This document shows positions 45,820-53,711 of a DNA stretch of 64,000 nt, piece by piece. A model generated the notes under the pieces. It was not told the DNA's origin, searched no databases, and saw nothing but the letters and a program-made list of their open reading frames with translations. Every line of letters starts with the position of its first letter. Position 1 is the first letter of the stretch. A program made the position numbers and the translations under genes. Source of the stretch: Flavobacteriales bacterium (GTDB lineage Bacteria; Bacteroidota; Bacteroidia; Flavobacteriales_D; Crocinitomicaceae); assembly GCA_947463385.1 (NCBI GenBank), contig CANHSL010000004.1:1-64000 (forward strand). Reading direction: 5' to 3'.

Positions 45820-46685
45820 GGGACCCTGTCAAGAACAAACTGTATCAGTTCATTCATTTCTTTTTGATATCCTTCTGAAAAGGTGGTGTTCGGTCGGTTT
45901 GCTATCCCCAGACAAATGGTAGCACATCGGTGGCCTAATGCCCTACCTAAGGCAAATAAAGCCGAACTTTCCATTTCAAAGTTCAATAGCCTTAAGTTGT
46001 TTTCACTGAAATGCTGAGCCTTAATTTGAATGTCGGCTATGCGTGAATCAAGGCGTAGTTGTCTTCCTTGTGGGCCATAAAATCCAGAACTGGTTATGGT
46101 TATCCCAGGAAAACAGCTATCCGCTGTTAGATTGAATGTGAGCTCTGAATCCGCTGCAACAAAATAAGGTTCTATCGCCTTCGGGAGTTGAATGAATTCT
46201 TTAATGCGTTCGTTCATGAAGCGTTCAGTGTCCGTAAATTCAATGTCGTAAAAATGCGCTACATTATCGAGTCCAAAGGCATGCGTTGAAACAATGTAAC
46301 TATGTACTGGAATTTGTGGCTGTAAAATACCGCAGGTTCCAATGCGAATTAAATTCAGTGAAGTATGGGAGGGAAGTGAAGTTCTTGTCTTAAGATCGAT
46401 GTTAACTAAGGCGTCGAGTTCATTAACGGTAATGTCAATATTATCCGTACCTATTCCGGTTGAAATGGCAGAGATTCGCTTTCCTTTGTAGGTTCCGGTA
46501 TGACAAACAAATTCTCTATGTTGGCTCTTGTGCTCAATCGCATCAAAAAAATTAGATATTAAGGATACACGGTCTTGATCACCTACCAAAATTACTGTCT
46601 GTGCGACTTGATCTCGTGAAAGGCCTAAATGATATACCTGATGTTGCGCATTTAACGCAAGCTCAGTTGGCGGAAAATGTTTCAA
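45816..46685 (-). CDS. Nucleoside phosphorylase
   Basis: A PNP/uridine phosphorylase-fold enzyme of 289 residues that splits nucleosides with phosphate. It shows YHLGLSRDQVAQTVILVGDQDR at the start of the fold (in two parts), ISTGIGTDNIDITVNEL, the phosphate region RIGTCGILQP and LLNFEMESSALFALGRALGH with the substrate-binding Glu-Met-Glu. It most resembles the uridine phosphorylase branch of Bacteroidota. The start is a TTG at 46685; an upstream stop and the family's normal N-terminus leave no better choice. Confidence 0.85.
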   Translation of the reverse strand: MKHFPPTELALNAQHQVYHLGLSRDQVAQTVILVGDQDRVSLISNFFDAIEHKSQHREFVCHTGTYKGKRISAISTGIGTDNIDITVNELDALVNIDLKTRTSLPSHTSLNLIRIGTCGILQPQIPVHSYIVSTHAFGLDNVAHFYDIEFTDTERFMNERIKEFIQLPKAIEPYFVAADSELTFNLTADSCFPGITITSSGFYGPQGRQLRLDSRIADIQIKAQHFSENNLRLLNFEMESSALFALGRALGHRCATICLGIANRPNTTFSEGYQKEMNELIQFVLDRVP

Positions 46686-46696
46686 ACGATATAGGA

Positions 46697-47419
46697 TTAA
46701 ATACTACTAAATACTTTCATTAATATATCAGTAACCCTAGCACCAGGATCCTTTCTGATTTTATTTTCTTCCTTCTCTACCAATTTAAATAACCCTTGAA
46801 TTGCTAACTGGGTCACATAGGCATCTAAATCTGGATTTATTTTTTCTCCACCTGTAAGTGTAACCGCTGCGTTATATTTCGTGATAATTGGATTCCAATA
46901 AGACGTTAATTGTACTTTACTCGTGGCATTCTTTACCTTAGGCAAAAAGGCAACTGCAAGGCTGTCTGAAGTTTTATCTTTCAAGAACTTAGTGGCTGCA
47001 CCATTTCCGCCTTTCAAAATGGCAAAACCATCTTGAATAGACATGTTTAATATAGCATTTTTAAAGATAGGTAAGGCTTCTTTTACAGCTTCTTCAGCCG
47101 CACGATTCAAGGTTGTTTCAAATTTATCTACTTGACCTTGCATTCCCAGATTAATAGCTTTCTCTTTTACTTTAATTGCATCCGGAGGGAATGGTAAACG
47201 TATTGCGGGGTTCTTTAAAAAACCATCAAGTACTGAACTTGAATCTACTGAATTCTGAATTCCAATAGTTAACGCTTCTTTTAACCCTTTGATTACTTCA
47301 TCGTTTGTTAGTTGAGGTTTTGTTGGAGTAGAGTTCCCCGTTGGTAGAGATGATATATCTACCACGCCGCAACCAAACAAAATACTACCAATGAACAATA
47401 GGATTAAAATCTTTTTCAT
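46697..47419 (-). CDS. DUF4197 lipoprotein
   Basis: A 240-residue protein with lipoprotein signal MKKILILLFIGSILFGC (Cys17) and a helical DUF4197 domain: GLKEALTIGIQNSVDSSS, the segment IRLPFPPDAIKVKEKAINLG, and VTQLAIQGLFKLVEKEENKIR near the C-terminus. The family's helical bundle is complete; its function is unknown. It begins 2 bases after the stop of the SprB-repeat cargo gene on the same strand and may be co-transcribed with it. Confidence 0.88.
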   Translation of the reverse strand: MKKILILLFIGSILFGCGVVDISSLPTGNSTPTKPQLTNDEVIKGLKEALTIGIQNSVDSSSVLDGFLKNPAIRLPFPPDAIKVKEKAINLGMQGQVDKFETTLNRAAEEAVKEALPIFKNAILNMSIQDGFAILKGGNGAATKFLKDKTSDSLAVAFLPKVKNATSKVQLTSYWNPIITKYNAAVTLTGGEKINPDLDAYVTQLAIQGLFKLVEKEENKIRKDPGARVTDILMKVFSSI

Positions 47420-47421
47420 AC

Positions 47422-50118
47422 TTATCTCAATACATTTACGAATCCTTGTCTAATTTTCTTACCATCACTGTCACGTTCCTTATACCAAGCAGTCCACGTG
47501 TAAACTCCCGGTTGAACCAATTTCCCTCCATACATACCATCCCATTCACCCGCAGGATCAAACGATTCCCATACGGTTTCTCCCCATCGGTTATATACGG
47601 TTAAATGAAAGCCCATCTCATCAATCCCCTCTACATAAAATCTCCATGTCTGGTTATGCTCGTCATCATCCGGAGTAAAGGTATTAGGTACATAGAATAC
47701 GATATCTGGAATAATTTCTAAAGGCAAAGAGATTGAATCTGAACACCCTTGCGCAGTGGTTACTGTTAAGTTTAAATAATATGTACCAACTACACCTTGA
47801 GGGAAAGTAAACATGGCGTTAATCCCATTGCTGGTAATGCTTTCTGCACCATCACAAGACCATTGCCAATCTACGATGTTCCCTTGAGAATTATCATTTG
47901 CTTGTACAGAGGTTTCAAACCAGGTTACAGGGTTGCGTGAAAGTACAAAGTCAGCCGTAGGTAAGGGGGTCACTTCAACGATATCTTGTGTGCTGTTTGA
48001 GTAAACGCAACCATAGATAGAGGTTGTGGTCATGTTAACACTGTAAAACCCTGGGTAAGGGAAGGTGTTTGAAAAATTCTGCATCCCAGGAACCGTGTAG
48101 GTGTCTCCATTCGAGAACGTATAAACCGTAGATGCGATTTCTGCTGCGTTGGAAGAGGTATTCGAAAAATTGAATGAACCAGGCATACAAAGAATAGGGA
48201 AATTTGGAGCTATACTCGGTATGATTGGGGTAGGGAATGTAATCGTCATGCAATCTTGCGTTGTTGGCGATCCACATTGCTCTGAGAGTGTAACACAATA
48301 TTGGGTAGGTGTGGTAGCTGGATCTACGGTTATTGAGCTCGCTGGCCCAAAAGAATTCCCATTATTATCCACCCAACTAAAAATGTATGGGCTGGAACCA
48401 CCAACGCCTTGTGCTGTTAATGTAATACTTGCCTCAGGACAAATCATAGTATCTTGAGTGAGAAATGAAATGGATAATGGTGGAGGCTCACTAATGTTAA
48501 ACGTTGTATCTTGTACACATCCATTGGCATCAGTTACAGTAACGGTATGTGTTCCGGCACCTAAGTCGATTGCCATATTTGATACAGAGGCAGATCCTGT
48601 CCAACTGTAAAGGTATCCAGGAGTACCTTGTATTGCAGAAATGGTTGCACTTCCATTATTGATGCTATTGCAATTTGCGTTAACAACATTGGTTAAATTC
48701 AAAATCATAGCAGGGATTTCAGTAACCGTTATAGTGACACTTCCTGAACAACCACTTGGTGTTGCAACGTTACAGGTATATGTTCCGGCACTTAAACCAG
48801 TAGCGGTTTGTGTGGTTTGGCCATTACTCCATGTGTAGGTAGCGCCAGGTGCTGCCGGTACAATTTGCGCAGTGGCTGTTCCGTCATTTCCGCCCGGACA
48901 ACTTACTTGTGTCATGGTAGCAGTGTATTGAGCTGGGGTATCTCCAATGACTCCAGTGCCTGTGGCCGGACAACCGCTGGCGTCTTGAACACTTACGGAA
49001 TATGTACCTGCAGGAAGATTATTTACTGTTTGTGTATTTCCAATGTTTGGGGTCCAAGTATAGGTAAACGGTGGTGTACCTGCTGTTGGATTGGCCGTTA
49101 CGGACCCAATAGATTGAGAACAAATATCATTGGTTGTTGTCACATTTACAGCTGCTCCACCAATAGAAATCCATGTAGTATCATTGGTAATTGACCCGAT
49201 ACTCGCATTGCATGCAGATCCTGATAAAAAATATCCTGTGGGACCAGGGGTTGGTACATTGTTTACGACCAAGGTTCCGTTATTGTAAGGAAAGGTTTGC
49301 CCTAGTGTATTTTGCCAAATAAAATTTGTCCCTGGACTAGATACCAATACATATGGAATTTGAGCCATGGTATATTGATTGGTGTTATTTGGAGCTGTTG
49401 GAGTAAATCGACGACCATCTTGATTTGCACCCCATACTTGGTTGTTTCTCCCCGGGGTTATGTGCGCTACGGTCATTGGATTATTCTCTGACCCTTGAAT
49501 GGCTAAGCCGCTATTCCAACCCGTACAAATTGGTTTATTTCCAATGTGCAATTCAAACACATTGGTAGTTTCATACATAATAATAGCCATGTAATTACAT
49601 TGTTGTGTACAGCTAAACATCATTATGTTTTTATATAATACAACAAATCGGCGATTAGGTGCTGTACCTATCATTTGATATTGAATTTGACCGCCTAACG
49701 ACGGATTAATGTCCTGATACGTGAGCATGATTGAATTCCGAGCAGAGGTTAATTGCATATTCGGAAGTGGAGGAATCCCCCCCAACGACCATGGACAATA
49801 TCCATTCGCGTTTGCCAGGTTAAATGACACTAATCCATTGGAACCTATTACACACTGGTTATAATTTTGACCATAAAAATTGAATGGGAATCCGATATTA
49901 ACAACACCCGACCAAGAGTCATCAGATAAGTTAACTTGGCTTGGGGCATTCAAATAAACACCTGCAACGTTATTGGCACCACCACCTTGATTGCAATTGT
50001 TGATTGTCACTGTTTGGCCTGGGCAAACAGATAAGTCTTGGCCTAGACAAACGGTATATTGACTGTGAGCGAAATAAGTAGTGAATAAAACAATTACACT
50101 CAATATAAATCGTGTCAT
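47422..50118 (-). CDS. T9SS cargo with SprB repeats and gliding-motility C-terminal domain
   Basis: A secreted surface protein of 898 residues: signal peptide MTRFILSVIVLFTTYFAHSQ and an N-terminal beta-rich region of about 300 residues with three aromatic, Gly- and Asn-rich blocks. Then come three SprB-type repeats of about 70 residues, with tails such as AGTYSVSVQDASGC, AGTYTCNVATPSGC and AGTHTVTVTDANGC. These are followed by Ig-like and PKD domains (FTFPQGVVGTYYLNLTVTT) and a C-terminal CHU_C/type-B sorting domain (YVPNTFTPDDDEHNQTW, then VYNRWGETVWESFD, ending GFVNVLR). SprB is the mobile adhesin of gliding flavobacteria; this smaller relative may be an adhesin. Type-B tails usually need a SprF/PorP-like partner, absent here. 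Confidence 0.88.
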   Translation of the reverse strand: MTRFILSVIVLFTTYFAHSQYTVCLGQDLSVCPGQTVTINNCNQGGGANNVAGVYLNAPSQVNLSDDSWSGVVNIGFPFNFYGQNYNQCVIGSNGLVSFNLANANGYCPWSLGGIPPLPNMQLTSARNSIMLTYQDINPSLGGQIQYQMIGTAPNRRFVVLYKNIMMFSCTQQCNYMAIIMYETTNVFELHIGNKPICTGWNSGLAIQGSENNPMTVAHITPGRNNQVWGANQDGRRFTPTAPNNTNQYTMAQIPYVLVSSPGTNFIWQNTLGQTFPYNNGTLVVNNVPTPGPTGYFLSGSACNASIGSITNDTTWISIGGAAVNVTTTNDICSQSIGSVTANPTAGTPPFTYTWTPNIGNTQTVNNLPAGTYSVSVQDASGCPATGTGVIGDTPAQYTATMTQVSCPGGNDGTATAQIVPAAPGATYTWSNGQTTQTATGLSAGTYTCNVATPSGCSGSVTITVTEIPAMILNLTNVVNANCNSINNGSATISAIQGTPGYLYSWTGSASVSNMAIDLGAGTHTVTVTDANGCVQDTTFNISEPPPLSISFLTQDTMICPEASITLTAQGVGGSSPYIFSWVDNNGNSFGPASSITVDPATTPTQYCVTLSEQCGSPTTQDCMTITFPTPIIPSIAPNFPILCMPGSFNFSNTSSNAAEIASTVYTFSNGDTYTVPGMQNFSNTFPYPGFYSVNMTTTSIYGCVYSNSTQDIVEVTPLPTADFVLSRNPVTWFETSVQANDNSQGNIVDWQWSCDGAESITSNGINAMFTFPQGVVGTYYLNLTVTTAQGCSDSISLPLEIIPDIVFYVPNTFTPDDDEHNQTWRFYVEGIDEMGFHLTVYNRWGETVWESFDPAGEWDGMYGGKLVQPGVYTWTAWYKERDSDGKKIRQGFVNVLR

Positions 50119-50216
50119 AAAAAAAAAGTTAATGTTTGGGTCACATTCTTTACGAGAATATTAACCAATCGTTGCCATTCTCACCTTCAAATTTATGAAT
50201 TAAATGCCAAACTACA

Positions 50217-53200
50217 TTACCTCAATAAATTCACATGTCCAATGTATGCTTTTCTGCTATCTGAGTAAGGAGATTTAAGTACTATTTTCCATGTATATGT
50301 TCCCTGTGAAACATCAATTCCATCCGTTCTTTTTCCATCCCAACCCAATTCGTGGTTATGATTTTCCCAAATAATTTCACCCCATCGGTCGAAGATAAAA
50401 CAACTATATTCATAGGGGTCAAAATCTGCTGTAATTATCGGAAGCCAGGTTTGGTTATATTCGTTTCCATCGGGAGTAAAGGTGTTAGGAACGAAAATCA
50501 GCTGGGATTCTAAAACAATGACAGTACGTGTTGCAGTGTCTTTACACCCAAATTCAGTTGAGGCAATTAATGAAATTAAATAGGTACCAGCGGCAGACGT
50601 TGGAAATGCATGAATAGGTTCAAATTCACTTGAATTAGCGGACCCATCACCAAAATCCCAATCGTAATAATCTGCTCCTGCACTGTAATTTTCAAATGTC
50701 CCAGTAGTATTCAAAACAGTCATCGATTGTGGGGTGACGTTAAAGTCAGCAATTGGTACAGAATAGGCGCACAAATAATCAGTAAACGTGGTATCCCAAA
50801 CACAACCTAATGCAGTGGTTAAGGTCAAGCTTACATCGTAACATCCTTGCGCATTGTAGATTACGGACGTTGAATTCATACCGTTGCCGGTTAGACCATT
50901 ACCGAAATCCCAAAGTGCTGATACATAAGGAGTGCCGGAGGATGTATTGGTAAGGTTGGCTGTGAATGGAATACAATTTTCTGTTATTGCAGCGTTGAAG
51001 TTAGGTATTGAAGCCGGTTCAATGGTGATGTTCATATTGTCTGTTCCAATACAGCCGTTTTGGTCTGTTCCGGTAACTGTGTAGGTTGATGTGGTGCTTG
51101 GTGTAAAGTTAACTTGATTCACTATCCCATTATTCCATTGATAACTTACCGCACCAGATCCACTTACTTGGGTACTTGCTCCTTCGCAAATGCTTTGATC
51201 AACTCCTGCGTTCACTGTTGGATTCGCCCAAACGGTTAGAACCATGTTACTAGTGTCTATACATCCATTCGCATCCGTTCCTGTTACAAGGTAGGTAACA
51301 ATTCCCACGGGTGGGGTCCATGTGTTTCCATTAATTAGTCCATTGTCCCAAACGTATGTAATAGCTCCTGAACCTGAAATGGTAACAGATGTACCCGAAC
51401 ATACTTGAATGTCTGGTCCTGCATCAACTACTGGGGCTTGAAAAACAGTTATAATTAAGGTGTCATATGCAGGGCAAAGGTTGGTGTCCAATCCAATTAC
51501 AGTAATAACCTCGTTATTGAGTGGACTATAATTGCTTCCATTGGTAGTTCCGGTACTCCAGGTGTAGGTAGCTGTTCCAACTGCGTTAAGCGGAATACTA
51601 AATCCAGGACAAATACTGCTGTCATTACCAGCAAATACAATAGGTTGAGGTATCGTTATCTGTAAGGTGTCATACCCTACGCAACCATTGTTATCAATTC
51701 CTGTCACACTCCATAATCCACTTGCCAACGGAGTAAAGTATGTGCCATTTACTACGCCACCACTCCATTGATAACTTATCGCTCCTTGTCCAATTAACTG
51801 TGTTGAATCCCCTGAACATACAATTTGGTCTATTCCTGCACTTATTCCGGGATTTGAAAATACGGTCAACACCATCGAATCTACATTCGTACAGCCATTC
51901 GCAGAGGTGCCTATAACGGTGTAAGTAGTAGTTCCAAGAGGAGGTGTAAACGTTTGACCATTAGTGATTCCATTGTTCCACTGATACGTATTAGAGCCCG
52001 TTGCAGTGATTGTTACCGTTGACCCTAAACACACGTTGATATCAGGACCTGCATTTACAAGTGCTCCCGGATAAATCGTAATATCCATCGAGTCTTGATT
52101 CACACAGCCGTTGTTATCTATACCAACCACGGTCAGTGTGGTACTGTTCGCAGGTAAATAGGTTCCACCGTTGGCTGTTCCTGTTTCCCATGTTAATGTT
52201 GCTGCACCCGTTGCGTTTAAAGTTACTTGTGTACCAGGACAAACAGAAACATTACTTCCAGCATTGACAGGAGGAAGTGGATAGACAGTTACTGCTTGTG
52301 TAAGTGTATCCGTACAACCGCCCGCATTAGATGCGATAAGTGAAACATTATATGTTCCGGCATTGGGATATATTTGAATGGGATTGGTTTGTGTAGAATT
52401 TGGACTTCCGTTTCCAAATAACCATGTGTAACTTACTTGGGGAAGGTTCGGGTCTTGTGTTTGGTTTGTAAAACTTACTGTATCGTTCATACAGCTGTTG
52501 TTGAAACTGAAATTAATCACAGGTGGTGGTAGTACCGTAATGGTTTGAGAAATAGTATCTGAACACCCCGCTTGAGTTGTTACAATATGTGTAACGGTAT
52601 AAGTTCCTGGATTCTGATAGGTGTGCGTTGGATTCATGTGAACAGCAGGATTATTGCCATTCAATGTAGACCCATCCCCAAAATTCCATGACCACGAGGA
52701 AGCACCCCCATTTGCGAGAAGTACACCATTTATCATATTTGGAAGAATAGTTGGCGTACTATTAAATTGCATTGGGGTCCATGGACATGCTGCTGTATAG
52801 GTAAAATTACTTTGAACGGTGGTCGGTATTGCCGAAGCAGTTAATGCCACAGTACAACTTCCTTGGTTTGAAAACGATTGCATCGTCACCGTATAACTTG
52901 GAGCCGCCGTTGCTGCTGGAACACTTATACTTTGCGTGTTGGCTCCATTGCTCCAATTATAACTTTGGAATCCTGCAGGCCCTGAAATGTTTATGTTAGG
53001 CGAGCCAAAACAATAATCTAAGTCTAAGGTTAACGGCATACAATCGGCCACCACGTAGGCATATCCATAGTGGCCACTCTGTGCACAATCTTTAGTTGTA
53101 AATTCAACAGTTACGTTTTGCCCTAAATATGCTTGAAGATTAACCCCAACAATGGTCCATGGAAGCCATTTGACTCCCCCGCACGTTTGAAAATTTTGGC

Positions 53201-53681
53201 CTGGTTGGCCTGCGTAAACGGTATATGTTCCACAATTTCCACCGATTTGAGTCCCGTTTTGGTTCAATAAGCGCATTTGGAAAACGGGCTGTTGCGCCGG
53301 TGAATGACCTGGGTCTTGCAAAACACAAGCATACTTATATATAAATAATGAATTCTGTGCAGTAACATTCATGGTATAAGTTAACCGTTCACCCTGAGCG
53401 CCAGTGCTTTGGTTGCCTAATCTTGCAGAACGCGTACTACCCGGTGGGATCATTTGTAATCCACCGCATGTATTCGGGTCTATTCCAGGAGCAGAAATTA
53501 TCGTATGTCTTCCATTCACTATTCCAAATGCCGAAGCAGGATTAGCATAATTCCCGGTATAACCTTGCCAATTGCTGAAATTACTACTACTGAAATTTGC
53601 ATTTGGACATCCAGCGTTATTTTGAGCAACAGCGTAAATCGTTGATATAACAAGGAAAACTAAGGAGTAAAATAATTTCAT
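50217..53681 (-). CDS. T9SS cargo with six Ig-like repeats, long paralogue
   Basis: A 1154-residue secreted protein from ATG 53681 (signal peptide MKLFYSLVFLVISTIYAVAQ). Domain order: an N-terminal beta-rich domain of about 210 residues (CPNANFSSSNFSNWQGYTGN to the YAYVVADCMPL strand), a short Ig-like segment (YNWSNGANTQSISV), two PKD domains (WNFGDGSTLNGNN and WLFGNGSPNST), six tandem units of about 70 residues each ending in a DxNGC-like turn, two further PKD domains (WDFGNGLTG, WDFGDGSAN) and a C-terminal type-B sorting domain (VPNTFTPDGNEYNQTW to HVNLLR). Almost every domain has a counterpart in the next gene. It is likely an adhesin or matrix protein; ligand unknown. Confidence 0.88.
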   Translation of the reverse strand: MKLFYSLVFLVISTIYAVAQNNAGCPNANFSSSNFSNWQGYTGNYANPASAFGIVNGRHTIISAPGIDPNTCGGLQMIPPGSTRSARLGNQSTGAQGERLTYTMNVTAQNSLFIYKYACVLQDPGHSPAQQPVFQMRLLNQNGTQIGGNCGTYTVYAGQPGQNFQTCGGVKWLPWTIVGVNLQAYLGQNVTVEFTTKDCAQSGHYGYAYVVADCMPLTLDLDYCFGSPNINISGPAGFQSYNWSNGANTQSISVPAATAAPSYTVTMQSFSNQGSCTVALTASAIPTTVQSNFTYTAACPWTPMQFNSTPTILPNMINGVLLANGGASSWSWNFGDGSTLNGNNPAVHMNPTHTYQNPGTYTVTHIVTTQAGCSDTISQTITVLPPPVINFSFNNSCMNDTVSFTNQTQDPNLPQVSYTWLFGNGSPNSTQTNPIQIYPNAGTYNVSLIASNAGGCTDTLTQAVTVYPLPPVNAGSNVSVCPGTQVTLNATGAATLTWETGTANGGTYLPANSTTLTVVGIDNNGCVNQDSMDITIYPGALVNAGPDINVCLGSTVTITATGSNTYQWNNGITNGQTFTPPLGTTTYTVIGTSANGCTNVDSMVLTVFSNPGISAGIDQIVCSGDSTQLIGQGAISYQWSGGVVNGTYFTPLASGLWSVTGIDNNGCVGYDTLQITIPQPIVFAGNDSSICPGFSIPLNAVGTATYTWSTGTTNGSNYSPLNNEVITVIGLDTNLCPAYDTLIITVFQAPVVDAGPDIQVCSGTSVTISGSGAITYVWDNGLINGNTWTPPVGIVTYLVTGTDANGCIDTSNMVLTVWANPTVNAGVDQSICEGASTQVSGSGAVSYQWNNGIVNQVNFTPSTTSTYTVTGTDQNGCIGTDNMNITIEPASIPNFNAAITENCIPFTANLTNTSSGTPYVSALWDFGNGLTGNGMNSTSVIYNAQGCYDVSLTLTTALGCVWDTTFTDYLCAYSVPIADFNVTPQSMTVLNTTGTFENYSAGADYYDWDFGDGSANSSEFEPIHAFPTSAAGTYLISLIASTEFGCKDTATRTVIVLESQLIFVPNTFTPDGNEYNQTWLPIITADFDPYEYSCFIFDRWGEIIWENHNHELGWDGKRTDGIDVSQGTYTWKIVLKSPYSDSRKAYIGHVNLLR
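51005..52268 (-). repeat. Six 70-residue units forming two copies of a three-unit super-repeat
   Basis: Unit starts (codon of the first V or I in the VxAGxD motif, reading leftwards) fall at 52268, 52058, 51845, 51638, 51428 and 51215: spacings 210, 213, 207, 210 and 213 bases. Units 1 and 4 share a TGTxNG turn, units 2 and 5 share PPxGxxTYxVxGT, units 3 and 6 share SYQW...GxVN. Thus the array is [ABC][ABC] with a period of 630 bases. Confidence 0.85.
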
Positions 53682-53711
53682 ACACCGCAAAATTAAGGCT
53701 TTTATATGGAT

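Noticed and set aside
48808-49194. Cys-rich 128-residue open frame antisense to the SprB-repeat gene
   Set aside because: It is the opposite-strand image of Gly/Thr/Asn-rich repeats; its cysteines come from reverse-read codons and no start signal or promoter is seen.
51005-52268. CRISPR-like regular spacing of about 210 bases
   Set aside because: The repeats are in-frame, degenerate protein-coding units with a 3-base periodic conservation; there are no short identical repeats with unique spacers and no cas genes.
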